Below are positions 1-9,484 of a stretch of 64,000 bases of DNA, piece after piece. The first letter of the stretch is position 1. Each line of letters starts with the position of its first letter. This stretch comes from Bacteriovorax stolpii (lineage in GTDB: Bacteria > Bdellovibrionota > Bacteriovoracia > Bacteriovoracales > Bacteriovoracaceae): assembly GCA_945883845.1 (NCBI GenBank), contig CAMCYI010000017.1, positions 1-64,000 on the forward strand. The letters are read 5' to 3'. Position numbers and translations under genes: made by a program. The notes under the pieces were generated by a model. The model was not told the origin of the DNA. It made no database searches and saw only the letters and a list, made by a program, of their open reading frames with translations.

Positions 1-163
1 ATCACCTTTCTCGCCCTTATCACCTTTAGGTCCAGCAGCTCCGGTATCACCTTTGTCGCCTTTATCACCTTTAGGTCCAGCAGCTCCGGTATCACCTTTC
101 TCGCCCTTATCACCTTTAGGTCCAGCAGCTCCGGTATCACCTTTGTCGCCTTTAGCTCCAGTG
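1..163. repeat. 45-bp tandem repeats in the collagen-like gene
   Basis: A 45-bp unit recurs at exact spacing, with copies beginning at 29, 74 and 119 and a partial copy at 1-28. On the minus strand it encodes the 15-residue unit GAAGPKGDKG(D/E)KGDT. The copies are nearly identical at DNA level, including third positions, which points to recent expansion by slippage or recombination. The array continues beyond the left edge. Confidence 0.9.
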
Positions 164-951
164 TCACCTTTCTCTCCGCGATCACCTTGGTCACCTTTCA
201 GGCCGCGTTCCCCTTGCTCCCCGCGATCACCTTTGTCACCCTTGTCACCTTTATCACCCTTGTCACCTTTGTCACCCTTATCACCCTTGTCGCCTTTCAC
301 ACCCATGACACCTTGGATTCCCTGGGCGCCATCTCTTCCGTTCGTTCCATTGATGCCATCTTTTCCGTCAGCACCATTCGTCCCGTTCACGCCATCTTTT
401 CCATCTTTCAAACTAGAAACTTTCACAACAACGTAAACTGTTACTGCAACAACGATTGCAGCACCAACGATGATCGCGAGTTTTGTGTAATTGATATTTG
501 ATCCAGATCCGCCACCGATGAAAGCAGAACCAGTTTGTTTATCTGATGCTGTCATGAACTTCATCGTCGCTTGAGCAATTCTTTCTTCTGAAAGATTTTG
601 CGTGCGAAGAGAACTCACAAGATTTTTATACTCGGCCTTCTTTCGTGGATTAAGAATTCTGTTTTCCATTTCTGTCTGGATTTCTGTGGCAGAAACACCC
701 GACTTAAGGAGAGTGCGTAGACCGTCTTTTAATCTTGCATCAGCATCTTCTTTATAGGTTTGACTCGAGCCATCCCAACCGTCCATGTTGTATTGGTATT
801 CGCTAAAAACATCTTGAATGTGTTCCGTATTTTTTTCTGTAGCAACTTTCGCCGAAGCCGTGCTTGATCTATGAGTGCCTTGTCCACTGTATGCGAGGCC
901 CGTATTCATCATCATCGCGATTACGACTGCATTACTGATAAAACGTCTCAT
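1..951 (-). CDS. Membrane-anchored collagen-like protein (3' end outside window)
   Basis: An open frame of 317 codons runs from an ATG at 951 to the left edge without a stop, so the C-terminus is missing. Residues 1-22 look like a signal peptide or signal anchor. Residues 23-150 are polar and unrecognised. Residues about 157-177 form one strong hydrophobic segment (IIVGAAIVVAVTVYVVV). From residue 184 to the edge every third residue is Gly, about 45 Gly-X-Y triplets, first NGT/DGK-type and then long KGD runs. This is the bacterial collagen-like pattern, which in characterised proteins forms triple-helical surface stalks or filaments. I infer a surface fibre or adhesin anchored in the inner membrane or envelope. 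It is divergent from the secreted-protein pair starting at 1169, with about 217 bases between for both promoters. Confidence 0.88.
   Translation of the reverse strand, partial: MRRFISNAVVIAMMMNTGLAYSGQGTHRSSTASAKVATEKNTEHIQDVFSEYQYNMDGWDGSSQTYKEDADARLKDGLRTLLKSGVSATEIQTEMENRILNPRKKAEYKNLVSSLRTQNLSEERIAQATMKFMTASDKQTGSAFIGGGSGSNINYTKLAIIVGAAIVVAVTVYVVVKVSSLKDGKDGVNGTNGADGKDGINGTNGRDGAQGIQGVMGVKGDKGDKGDKGDKGDKGDKGDKGDRGEQGERGLKGDQGDRGEKGDTGAKGDKGDTGAAGPKGDKGEKGDTGAAGPKGDKGDKGDTGAAGPKGDKGEKGD
226..300. repeat. 9-bp (Lys-Gly-Asp) tandem tract
   Basis: About eight consecutive copies of a 9-bp unit encode KGD on the minus strand inside the collagen-like gene. Third positions alternate (GGT/GGC, AAA/AAG, GAT/GAC), so this tract is older or more diverged than the 45-bp array. 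Its low complexity makes length variation likely between strains. Confidence 0.85.
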
Positions 952-1168
952 TGTGTTCTCCGTGTTGGTTAAAAAGACTCGAGTTAATGTTGATGTGGCG
1001 TGACAATAGCAGACTTTGAAAATTTGAACATAATTGGGTAGTTATAAATTGCGGCAAGATACTGCACTGCCTAATTTTTATACATCCCATGTCTAGTTTT
1101 CAAGAGATACCCGTGACTTACGTATCCAACCCTATAATTTAGGAAAATCTACCTAGCTGAAGGTTTCT

Positions 1169-2578
1169 ATGAAAAAAGTCATCATGGCCGCAATTTTATG
1201 TTCGAATTTTTTAAATTTTGGAGCGCAAGCTGCGAATTTAAATCTTCTCTATAATGACAAAGAAGTAACGATCGCTGGCTTCAATTCAAAAGAGAAAGTA
1301 CGAATCTCTGCGGCTTATCAAGATCCTAAATTTAACAATCAGATCAAGAATCTGTTCTATCAATCCGTCCAGGATTACTTAAGAAGCGATAACCTTAAGT
1401 GCGAATTCCGGATCCCTAATTTTTTTGAAAATTACCTACACAAGGCCAAGCTCAATTACTCCAAAGCAGATATCCTTGAGCACTATAAGATGCTCCGGGT
1501 GAATAACTTCATTGACGATATCCTCTACGAATCAGTTCGAGATATCACTGTCGATCTTTTCGCCATGAGAGATCTTGAAAATCTGAACCGTACGGAGAAA
1601 GGAATCTCAAAAGTAAAAGCGAAGCTCCTTGAAGTGAATGACATCAATGAGCATTACGAGAACTTTAGAAAATTTCCTGATGAAAACTCTGTGTGTGTGT
1701 ACCAGGAGTTCATTCACCTCAAAAATATTATCTTTAGCAAAGACAACAAACTCTCCCAAGACACCAATGACTTTAAATACCTTAACGGTCACGCTCTTTA
1801 TAATAAAGTGATCGACGACAACACATTCCGAAAGCTTGAGTATCTGAGGACTCAGTCCACCATCACGAAGCGCGAATTGTGGTTGCAGGATTACTTTAAG
1901 ATCATCTTCAATGCTAAAAACAAAATGATCCCGGAGAAAAAGCTCTACGTTTATAGAGACTTTGATAAAGAGAATAAATTTTCAACAGAAAAGGCTTCTC
2001 GTAAAGAAAGACTCACTCGCAGGAAGCTCCTCTATTTAAAATACGATGAGACTCAAATCATCCAATTGGCCACGGTTCTTCAAAACGCATCCCGTAGGAT
2101 GGGTTCTGATCCTGATACCAGATCCTCTGCACCGGCGATCATCCAGAGTTTTGAAGTCACCCTTCAAAATGGAAAACGTGAAACGTACGTAGAGAAGCAC
2201 GAGCTCGATCCCCAGAGTCAGTACGTTTACGCCCGCCGCATGCTCCGCAAAGATGTCCTGAATCTCCAGATGATGGACTCATTCAATAAGCTCAAGATAA
2301 CTTACGAAGACGTAGTCATGGCGGCCCTCGAAACTGGCTACATCAACTTCGAGGACATTGAATTTGTCATCACCTACGACGATCTTTGGAATCCGACGAA
2401 GTCGCGGCAGCAAAAAATGTTCGGCTTCCTATTCGACGTCGCAGGCTATGGAAGTTTTGTGTTACCACCTCCCTGGAACATCGCTGCGGCCATTGCACTC
2501 GGTGTGACGGAAGGAATCGTTGAAAGTAAATTTGAAACAGGAGCGGATCATGATAACCCGGCAACCATTTTTGAATAA
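1169..2578 (+). CDS. Secreted protein of unknown function
   Basis: 469 residues. The first 21 form a clear signal peptide ending in AQA, so the product is exported. The mature part is rich in Lys, Glu and Asp, with no domain I recognise. Near the C-terminus a short hydrophobic stretch (VAGYGSFVLPPPWNIAAAIAL, about residues 425-446) could be a membrane-interacting segment. A GAAGG purine run lies just before the ATG. The gene overlaps the next one by 29 bp, which suggests translational coupling with the metalloprotease downstream, so the two may act together. No function can be assigned from sequence alone. Confidence 0.85.
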   Translation: MKKVIMAAILCSNFLNFGAQAANLNLLYNDKEVTIAGFNSKEKVRISAAYQDPKFNNQIKNLFYQSVQDYLRSDNLKCEFRIPNFFENYLHKAKLNYSKADILEHYKMLRVNNFIDDILYESVRDITVDLFAMRDLENLNRTEKGISKVKAKLLEVNDINEHYENFRKFPDENSVCVYQEFIHLKNIIFSKDNKLSQDTNDFKYLNGHALYNKVIDDNTFRKLEYLRTQSTITKRELWLQDYFKIIFNAKNKMIPEKKLYVYRDFDKENKFSTEKASRKERLTRRKLLYLKYDETQIIQLATVLQNASRRMGSDPDTRSSAPAIIQSFEVTLQNGKRETYVEKHELDPQSQYVYARRMLRKDVLNLQMMDSFNKLKITYEDVVMAALETGYINFEDIEFVITYDDLWNPTKSRQQKMFGFLFDVAGYGSFVLPPPWNIAAAIALGVTEGIVESKFETGADHDNPATIFE

Positions 2579-3839
2579 GTTAGGATTGATCCTTCTTTTC
2601 ACGTCCAGCGTGGCGAGTGCACAGGTGGGGACGTGTCCGAAAGATTTTAATGTGGTTGAACGAAACCCTAAAGGTAGCGGTTTCACGTTTCAGAGTCGCA
2701 CTCTTGAAGACCTCAACTGTGACGATACCTTTGAGGGGAAATACTTTAAGATTGTACATGGAACAAATAGCAAGCCCATTCATTTTGAGCATGTTGATCC
2801 AGAGCTCGTCAAGAAAGCCGCAAACGTTTATCACCATCTGACTATCGCCAGGAATCACTGGGTGAATGTCGTCGATTCTGCCTACGTAAAATCACTACCG
2901 CAGATCACGATTCGTCTTGATATCGCCAATACATTTTCGAGCGTGCGACATTTTAAAAATGCAGAACAAGAAAAAAACTTTAACAACGCGTGGACGATTC
3001 CGGAGGGCGAGACTCCCAAGACCGCTCAAGAAAAATTGAAATGGGGGAAAGAAATTTGGTTCAGCCCCATGAAAAAGCTGGAGTCAAAGAAACTCGTCAA
3101 ATCAGACGGCAGTAACCCCATTCACCAGAGCTTGATTTTGGTGAAAGATCCACTGATGGAATACAACAAAAACGCTCTCATCTACCAAGGTTTAACCCTG
3201 GCCATTGCTGATAACTTTAAAGATTCGGCTGTCTATTCGAATGCGCTTAAGACTCTGGGGGCCGTAGCACTTCTCTATGGTGCAATTGAAATTTCAAAGG
3301 GAGCTGACCACTGGTTTATGAGTAAGTACTACTTCATTGATACGGCCATGGTACCAGAGATCATTTACCACGAGTATGCGCACATCGCGATGTCAGACAC
3401 CATGAAAACCGTCCACTCGGTTCCAGTCATCGAAGGTATGGCAGATTACTTCGCGGCTACGATCGCAGATCGTCGTAACATGTACGAAAAACTAAAAGGC
3501 ATCTCGAGCAACAAAGGTAAGGATCGAGGTAGTAAAATGCGCTACCACCCTTTCCTCGAAGGTGAATGGAACTCAACCTCCGACTTCACTCTGAGTGTTC
3601 TCTGGCAAGGTCGTGAGGCGTTTGAAAAATACAATAAGTCTCGCCAGGAGCGCGGTCAAGAAAACAACGTAGACTACGAGCAGCTCGTCTTTCACGCTCA
3701 CCAAAAACTCGATGAGAATTCAGACATCGCGAATCATTTGACACGTGCCCTCCTTGAGTCATGTCGCGATAACTGCGAGAATCCAAGAACCGGAATGAAT
3801 CTTCTGAATCAGGTGTTTGAGAAAAAAGGCTTTAACTAG
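2550..3839 (+). CDS. Secreted HEXXH zinc metalloprotease, putative
   Basis: 429 residues from the ATG at 2550, chosen because CAGGAG lies 7-10 bases upstream and the protein then begins directly with a signal peptide (about 24 residues, ending VASA). An upstream in-frame TTG at 2520 would put a charged extension ahead of it. The core motif is H274-E-Y-A-H278, followed 17 residues later by E295 in the context EGMADYFA. This is a gluzincin-like arrangement, with two His and a downstream Glu as zinc ligands. The family is not one I can name. The start lies inside the end of the preceding secreted-protein gene. Likely a periplasmic or secreted peptidase; substrate unknown. Confidence 0.8.
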   Translation: MITRQPFLNKLGLILLFTSSVASAQVGTCPKDFNVVERNPKGSGFTFQSRTLEDLNCDDTFEGKYFKIVHGTNSKPIHFEHVDPELVKKAANVYHHLTIARNHWVNVVDSAYVKSLPQITIRLDIANTFSSVRHFKNAEQEKNFNNAWTIPEGETPKTAQEKLKWGKEIWFSPMKKLESKKLVKSDGSNPIHQSLILVKDPLMEYNKNALIYQGLTLAIADNFKDSAVYSNALKTLGAVALLYGAIEISKGADHWFMSKYYFIDTAMVPEIIYHEYAHIAMSDTMKTVHSVPVIEGMADYFAATIADRRNMYEKLKGISSNKGKDRGSKMRYHPFLEGEWNSTSDFTLSVLWQGREAFEKYNKSRQERGQENNVDYEQLVFHAHQKLDENSDIANHLTRALLESCRDNCENPRTGMNLLNQVFEKKGFN

Positions 3840-3887
3840 CTAGACCGAGTGGTTTTTGTACTTAGAGGCAGTTTACTACTCAGCTAA

Positions 3888-4361
3888 TTACTCACGCCAC
3901 TCACATAAGACCCTGCCGGATTCTTCTTTGCAGTTAGAACCACAGACAATTTTCCCATATTCATCGAGACAATTATTTCCCGGGTGACGGGCGCATTTAG
4001 CTTTCCCGTAAGATTCAATACAGCCATAGCCGCAAACCTTCTTACCGAAATTCTCAATGCACATCTTATTGTTCGTATTTCGACGGTAGTGAGATTCTTT
4101 CTCGTTTTTGTGAACGACGACACCAGTATTGGAGTTCGTACGGGCCGTCGTATACCCTTCACGATAACCGCGTCTGACATCGGCCTTCACTCTATCCGGA
4201 CATTTATCAGCGACATACTCGCCTCTCATCTTGTGGCCAGCCTGAGCGTCGTTGTTTCCTTCTTCAAATGCTCCGTCATAATGACAGACTCTGGCGCGAT
4301 AGTTTTCTTTCATCTGCGTGCAACTGAAGAGAAAAAAAATCAGAAGAAAAGGTAACTTCAT
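3888..4361 (-). CDS. Cys-repeat lipoprotein, unknown function
   Basis: 157 residues. The N-terminus MKLPFLLIFFLFSC carries a lipobox (LFSC, Cys14), so this is a probable lipoprotein. The C-terminal third holds four successive C-x8-C units of the form C-[IL]-x-x-[FY]-G-K-x-x-C (CIENFGKKVC, CIESYGKAKC, CLDEYGKIVC, CKEESGRVLC). These would make four small disulfide loops or metal sites. The ATG overlaps the meaB stop as ATGA (4358-4361), so it is translated with the mutase operon although nothing in its sequence links it to B12. I do not recognise the family. Confidence 0.8.
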   Translation of the reverse strand: MKLPFLLIFFLFSCTQMKENYRARVCHYDGAFEEGNNDAQAGHKMRGEYVADKCPDRVKADVRRGYREGYTTARTNSNTGVVVHKNEKESHYRRNTNNKMCIENFGKKVCGYGCIESYGKAKCARHPGNNCLDEYGKIVCGSNCKEESGRVLCEWRE

Positions 4362-5338
4362 GGATCTTTCCTTGAGAAGTATTTTTTTAGAAGTATATCT
4401 GCTGCCTGAGGAGGTGTCTGAGAGCCGTCTGTGATGGATTTCATCGCGGCCTTAAGAGCTGCCTCACCCAATGAGCTTTTGAATGAATTCTCAAGACCCT
4501 CAAGAATCAGATCATTTGCCCATTCCTCACCTTGCTTCATCCGCTTGTCAGAAAGTGATTTTTCGTGGGCCTTAAAGAATTCATCAATTTTCTTTTTGAT
4601 TTCCGGAAGCCCCGCTTTTGTGAGCGAAGAACAAGACATGACCGGCGGCTGCCATCCTTCATGACGAAGGATATGTAAGGCCTGTTCATAGTCGTGCTTG
4701 GCCTTTGCGATAATCTTCTGCTGATCTCCGTCGTCTTTGGTGACAACGACCATATCTACGAGTTCGAGAATTCCGCGCTTGATTCCCTGAAGGTCATCCC
4801 CTGCGCCTGGTTGAAGGAGCATGATGAAAATATCCACCATGGAGGCAACGGTTGTTTCACTCTGTCCGACACCAACCGTTTCAACGAGAACGTAATCAAA
4901 CCCAAAAGCCTCGCAGAGTAAAAGAGATTCCCTCGTTCTGCGGGCAACACCCCCGAGTGTTTCACCGGATGGAGAAGGACGAATGAAGGCCTGTGGATCA
5001 ATGGCCAGTTCATTCATCCGGGTCTTGTCGCCGAGAATACTTCCGCCGCTTTTTTGTGATGTGGGATCTACCGCAAGGACGGCGACGGTTTTCCCGCTGG
5101 CAGTGAGCATCTTGCCGAAGGCTTCAATGAATGTACTCTTACCGACTCCGGGAGTTCCGGAAATTCCGAGTCTGTGGGATTTTCCGGTTAAAGGAAGAAT
5201 GTGCTGGAGTAATTTCTGTGCGACCACCTGATGGTCAGGATTCTGACTTTCGATCAGCGTGATCGCGCGGGCAAGAAGGGTTCGATCCCGGTTCTTGATG
5301 CCATCGATATAGTCCTTGAGCTCAGGAGAATTTTTCAT
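4358..5338 (-). CDS. meaB: MeaB/ArgK-type GTPase, methylmalonyl-CoA mutase chaperone
   Basis: 326 residues, normal for the family. MeaB is a cytoplasmic P-loop GTPase that gates adenosylcobalamin loading and protects methylmalonyl-CoA mutase from inactivation. Seen here: P-loop GTPGVGKST (residues 61-69), the family segment DPTSQKSGGSILGDKTRM, and ETVGVGQSE. The G4 position reads TKDDGD where the family usually has NKxDG, so the Asn is replaced by Thr. It lies in the mutase operon: its ATG overlaps the stop of the membrane-protein gene (5335-5338) and its own stop overlaps the lipoprotein start. Confidence 0.95.
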   Translation of the reverse strand: MKNSPELKDYIDGIKNRDRTLLARAITLIESQNPDHQVVAQKLLQHILPLTGKSHRLGISGTPGVGKSTFIEAFGKMLTASGKTVAVLAVDPTSQKSGGSILGDKTRMNELAIDPQAFIRPSPSGETLGGVARRTRESLLLCEAFGFDYVLVETVGVGQSETTVASMVDIFIMLLQPGAGDDLQGIKRGILELVDMVVVTKDDGDQQKIIAKAKHDYEQALHILRHEGWQPPVMSCSSLTKAGLPEIKKKIDEFFKAHEKSLSDKRMKQGEEWANDLILEGLENSFKSSLGEAALKAAMKSITDGSQTPPQAADILLKKYFSRKDP

Positions 5339-5700
5339 GAGAAAAGTATATCACGATCGTTTATGGTTTCAAATGTGGCCTTGTGCTGCTGCTCCTTCCA
5401 GGGCCTACCTCCGTAACCCAGTCCGAGAATCAGAAGAATGATGAAGGAGAACATTTGAATCATATCTTCAGGCGGCGCAGGGCGATTCGGAAAAAGGAAT
5501 TTGGTGAGTCTCATGACAAGGTAAGCGATGAAACCCAGAAAGAAGAAGCGAAGGATTTGCAGGAGATAAATCGGACTCATGAGAATGACAAGAACAGCGC
5601 CGACGGCCAGATCCAGATTGCTCAACTCCTCTTCTTTAGTCCTGAGGAGTTTTCGACCCAGCTCCCTCACTTTCAGAGGCTCAGGTATTTTCCACTTCAT
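5335..5700 (-). CDS. Small membrane protein, unknown
   Basis: 121 residues with a charged N-terminus, two closely spaced hydrophobic stretches (about 30-70) and a third near residues 83-97. It is probably an inner-membrane protein. It sits one base after the mutase large-subunit stop and overlaps meaB by 4 bp, so it is embedded in the mutase operon. No family recognised. A role in B12 or acyl-CoA metabolism would be guilt by association only. Confidence 0.72.
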   Translation of the reverse strand: MKWKIPEPLKVRELGRKLLRTKEEELSNLDLAVGAVLVILMSPIYLLQILRFFFLGFIAYLVMRLTKFLFPNRPAPPEDMIQMFSFIILLILGLGYGGRPWKEQQHKATFETINDRDILFS

Positions 5701-5701
5701 G

Positions 5702-7843
5702 CTATGAAAGTTGAAGAAGTTTTTTAATCAGGTCTTTTGCCGCATCTGAGATGACTGTGCCCGGTCCAAAAATTCCGGCGACACCCATCTGATAGAGTTT
5801 CTCGTAATCCTGAGGGGGAATGACTCCCCCGATCGTCACAAGAATATCTTCGCGACCCAGTTTTTTGAGTTCAGCTTTCAGATCAGGAACTAAAGTTAAA
5901 TGTCCAGCCGCGAGACTAGAAACGCCGACAATGTGAACATCATTTTCAACGGCCTGTCTGGCCGTCTCATCTGGTGTCTGAAACAAAGGGCCCACATCAA
6001 CATCAAAGCCAAGATCGGCGAAGGCAGTGGAGATAACTTTCTGTCCACGATCATGTCCGTCCTGGCCCATCTTGGCGATGAGAATCCGGGGACGACGGCC
6101 TTCGGCTTTCTGGAATTTTTCAATGAGCGATTGAAGTTCTTTCACGTCCACTTTCCCTTGTTGTACTTCTTTAAGGTAAACACCCTGGATGGTTCTGATT
6201 TCTGCCTGGTGACGTCCAAACACTTTTTCCATGGAGAAACTTATCTCACCGACAGTGGCGTGGGCACGGGCAGCATCCACGGCTAGAGCGAGAAGATTTC
6301 CTGTTCCGTTTTGAGCGGCTTCAGTAAGAGCAAATAGCTTTTCATCCACGAGCTTCTGATTTCTCTCTGCTTTCAGTTTTTGCAGACGCTTGATCTGAGC
6401 ATCACGAACAAGGGAATTTTCCACTTGAAGGATATTCGGCACATCATCTTTCTCGCGGCGATAAAGATTCACACCGACGATAGGCTGGACACCGGAATCA
6501 ATACGGCCTTGGGTTCTCGCTGCCGCTTCTTCGATCCGCATTTTTGGAATGCCTTTCGCAATCGCTGCACTCATTCCACCAAGAGATTCGACTTCTTCAA
6601 TATGGGCCCATGCTTTCATCGCAAGCTCTTGCGTGAGTGTTTCTACAAACGCAGAGCCACCCCATGGATCAATGACGTCACAGGTGTCAGTTTCCGTCTG
6701 AATGAAAATCTGAGTATTGCGGGCGATGCGCGCTGAAAATTCTGAAGGAAGTGCCAAGGCCTCATCCAGCGAGTTGGTATGAAGGCTTTGCGTGTGGCCA
6801 TGAGTTGCGGCCAGTGCCTCTACACACGTTCGGGTGACATTATTAAAAACATCCTGTGCGGTGAGACTCCATCCCGAAGTCTGTGAATGAGTGCGAAGGG
6901 CGAGAGACTTCTGTGATTTTGGTTTAAAGTCAGAAACGATCTTGCTCCAGAGAAGGCGGCCGGCACGCATCTTCGCGACTTCCATGAAGTAGTTCATACC
7001 GATGGCCCAGAAAAAAGACAGTCTCGGTGCAAACTGATCGACATCGAGTCCGGCCTTGATACCTGTACGCAGATATTCAAGTCCATCGGCAAGTGTATAG
7101 CCGAGTTCGAGATCCGCCGTAGCTCCGGCTTCCTGCATATGATAACCGGAAATAGAAATCGAGTTGAACTTCGGCATGTGCTTCGAAGTGTAGCTGAAGA
7201 TATCTGCGATGATTCTCATCGAAGGAGCTGGCGGATAGATATAAGTATTTCTCACCATGAATTCTTTCAGGATATCGTTCTGGATAGTGCCTGTGAGTTT
7301 TTCGGGTGGAACTCCCTGTTCTTCTCCTGCCAAGATAAAAAGTGCGAGAATCGGTACTACAGCACCGTTCATCGTCATTGAGACTGACATCTGATCAAGC
7401 GGAATGCCGCTGAAAAGAATCCTCATATCGAGAATCGAATCAATGGCAACTCCGGCCATTCCGACATCACCTTTCACTCTGGGATGATCAGAATCGTAAC
7501 CACGGTGAGTGGCGAGATCGAACGCAATCGAGAGACCTTTCTGTCCCTTCGTCAGGTTATCGCGATAGAAACGGTTTGAAGCTTCAGCAGTTGAGAAACC
7601 TGCATACTGCCTGATCGTCCAGGGCTTCACTGAGTACATTGAAGCGTATGGTCCACGGATGAACGGGGCCGCACCAGGAATTGAGTGCGTAAGTTTTTCA
7701 AATTTTACATCAGAGAGTGCATAAGCATTTTTGAGGTCGATGCCTTCAGGAAAAGTTGTAATTTTCTTTCCGTGTTCAACCGGATATCCCGGAGAACTCC
7801 ATTTAATTTTAGTGAAGTCGATGTTTTTCACTGGCCGCTCCAT
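5702..7843 (-). CDS. mutB: Methylmalonyl-CoA mutase large (catalytic) subunit
   Basis: 713 residues. It interconverts (R)-methylmalonyl-CoA and succinyl-CoA with adenosylcobalamin. The N-terminal TIM barrel has RQYAGFSTA (Tyr80) and [12 protein letters not shown] (Arg198). In the family these two substrate-binding positions are Tyr and Arg in methylmalonyl-CoA mutases but Phe and Gln in isobutyryl-CoA mutases, so the substrate call is good. The YHMQEAG catalytic-His region is at about 234-240. The C-terminal B12 domain has D595-G-H597-D-R-G600, the base-off/His-on signature. The start overlaps the small-subunit gene by 16 bp, as expected for a heterodimer. Confidence 0.97.
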   Translation of the reverse strand: MERPVKNIDFTKIKWSSPGYPVEHGKKITTFPEGIDLKNAYALSDVKFEKLTHSIPGAAPFIRGPYASMYSVKPWTIRQYAGFSTAEASNRFYRDNLTKGQKGLSIAFDLATHRGYDSDHPRVKGDVGMAGVAIDSILDMRILFSGIPLDQMSVSMTMNGAVVPILALFILAGEEQGVPPEKLTGTIQNDILKEFMVRNTYIYPPAPSMRIIADIFSYTSKHMPKFNSISISGYHMQEAGATADLELGYTLADGLEYLRTGIKAGLDVDQFAPRLSFFWAIGMNYFMEVAKMRAGRLLWSKIVSDFKPKSQKSLALRTHSQTSGWSLTAQDVFNNVTRTCVEALAATHGHTQSLHTNSLDEALALPSEFSARIARNTQIFIQTETDTCDVIDPWGGSAFVETLTQELAMKAWAHIEEVESLGGMSAAIAKGIPKMRIEEAAARTQGRIDSGVQPIVGVNLYRREKDDVPNILQVENSLVRDAQIKRLQKLKAERNQKLVDEKLFALTEAAQNGTGNLLALAVDAARAHATVGEISFSMEKVFGRHQAEIRTIQGVYLKEVQQGKVDVKELQSLIEKFQKAEGRRPRILIAKMGQDGHDRGQKVISTAFADLGFDVDVGPLFQTPDETARQAVENDVHIVGVSSLAAGHLTLVPDLKAELKKLGREDILVTIGGVIPPQDYEKLYQMGVAGIFGPGTVISDAAKDLIKKLLQLS

Positions 7844-9381
7844 TTTTGTACCAGTCCTGAAAGGATGTCGTACACATTCTGGCCAGCAGTGAGATTCTTG
7901 AACCCAGCGACTTCAACTTTACCAGCTATGAATTTTTCTCCAGCCTTCACACCCTGAACGAGCGGTGCGATTTCCGGATAAAGTTCATCGGAACTACACA
8001 GGACAAGAATTTTCGACTCCTGATTCTGCAGATTTTTTTGGAAGACGGCTTTATCAGTCACTGAATGAGCTGGGTCGTTCACTTTCAGTCCGAGAAGCTC
8101 AAAATAATTTTTTACAAAATTGATTCGGCCATTGAGGGCACCATAATCACCGAAAAGCGCGATCGTCACTTCGGGACGCTGAGGAGACTTCTGCATTTTC
8201 AGACGAAGCTCTTCAAAATCATGGGCCAGTCGATAAAATCTTTTTTTGATCGAAATATCTTTCAATTCTTCCAGGCTATCGGGAAAATCATTGATACCTG
8301 CAACAACCATCTTTCTTGTGTTCATCTGACGTCGACGCTCTTCACGAACTGGTGTCGTCACTTTCATCATTTCTTCAGAATGTTGTTTTTCACTAATCGG
8401 GAGAAATTCCTGCATCGTATTCCAGGATTTCTCGCAAAGTTCCTGAGTAAGACTTTCTATATGATAACTTCCGAAAGCAGCATCACCGACAACACCTAAT
8501 AAACTTTCAAGTGCGAGGATATGAGAAGTATTCCGGGCAATCCGGTTTGAGCGTGCACTATGCTCTTTACTCATATCTGAGGTTTCAAGCTCGAAGATCG
8601 ATTGATATCCGCTGCTCTGGATATGATCGGCACCGGCAATGTAAGCTGAGGCCACGGCAGCATCGTTTCGAAGTACGTTTGAGTAGCGCTCAAAAAGTGT
8701 CCACTCACGATAGGAAGTCAGAGCGACTATGCGGATGTCGCTTGAGAGTCCTGCTTCATCCAGAATTTTTTTTGAGAGAAGTCTCGCTGCCCTGATTTTT
8801 GCGATGTTGCGGAAAAACTGAGGGCCTATGAAGACAGCTATGAAATATGTAGGCCTGGCATCACTGAGACTTGAAATAAGCGAAGTTGAGATTTGTGTAA
8901 GTTCCTGGATATTATTTCCACCGGGAGCAAACGCCCCCCTGCCATGAATGAACTCAGATTCATCAACCACAAGGAACGAATTATTCTTTGCAGAAAGTTT
9001 TTGATCACCAAGAAGAAAGACCTCGAGCTCCTGAGGCGAATTTGCCGAAGCGAGTATTGTGAAGAACTGATCCAGCTGATCCTGCTTCCAGAAATCCTTT
9101 TCGATGAAAAAAGTTTTGACTCCATGAGAGAGGTCTTCCAGAACCGTCTGTTTCTGGGGTGGATGCACATAGGTCTGGGCCGCTTTCTTCCAGGCACTAT
9201 GAGAGGGAATCTGTACGGGAGATTCACTTCTAAGGCTCAATGTCGGCCATAGGCCATCGGGCGAATTTTTACGGGTCTTGCTGCTGATATCTTCGAGCTT
9301 CAATTCCGCTTTCAAGAATTTTTCCCACTGTTCCTGTGAGGACTGGTCAACTTCTGGAAAAAAGTTGGATGAGATGGTCAC
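7828..9381 (-). CDS. mutA: Methylmalonyl-CoA mutase small subunit
   Basis: 517 residues. First gene of the operon. It is homologous to the large subunit (barrel segments such as [13 protein letters not shown] and [12 protein letters not shown] are recognisable) but has no DxHxxG B12 motif in the C-terminal domain. This is normal for the non-catalytic MutA partner of the heterodimeric enzyme. It is shorter than typical MutA proteins, which exceed 600 residues. Transcription would begin in the 103-base gap that separates it from the divergent HD-domain gene. Confidence 0.93.
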   Translation of the reverse strand: MTISSNFFPEVDQSSQEQWEKFLKAELKLEDISSKTRKNSPDGLWPTLSLRSESPVQIPSHSAWKKAAQTYVHPPQKQTVLEDLSHGVKTFFIEKDFWKQDQLDQFFTILASANSPQELEVFLLGDQKLSAKNNSFLVVDESEFIHGRGAFAPGGNNIQELTQISTSLISSLSDARPTYFIAVFIGPQFFRNIAKIRAARLLSKKILDEAGLSSDIRIVALTSYREWTLFERYSNVLRNDAAVASAYIAGADHIQSSGYQSIFELETSDMSKEHSARSNRIARNTSHILALESLLGVVGDAAFGSYHIESLTQELCEKSWNTMQEFLPISEKQHSEEMMKVTTPVREERRRQMNTRKMVVAGINDFPDSLEELKDISIKKRFYRLAHDFEELRLKMQKSPQRPEVTIALFGDYGALNGRINFVKNYFELLGLKVNDPAHSVTDKAVFQKNLQNQESKILVLCSSDELYPEIAPLVQGVKAGEKFIAGKVEVAGFKNLTAGQNVYDILSGLVQKWSGQ

Positions 9382-9484
9382 GACCTTTCCCTTTTTGAGA
9401 GTGAAATATGCCTCATCTTAGCACTATTGCCTTGTTGAGTAAAAACCCTTCCGGCATTAAAATAGTTCTATTCACGGAGGATTT

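Noticed and set aside
1..300. CRISPR-like repeat array
   Set aside because: The 45-bp and 9-bp units are contiguous, have no spacers, and keep a coding frame.
53..501. Plus-strand Pro/Ser-rich or Val/Thr-rich open frames
   Set aside because: They are the antisense reading of the minus-strand Gly-X-Y repeats; the minus frame has a start, signal, membrane helix and periodic Gly.
2520..2549. Upstream TTG start for the HEXXH protease
   Set aside because: It adds a charged stretch before the signal peptide, whereas the ATG at 2550 has a good Shine-Dalgarno.
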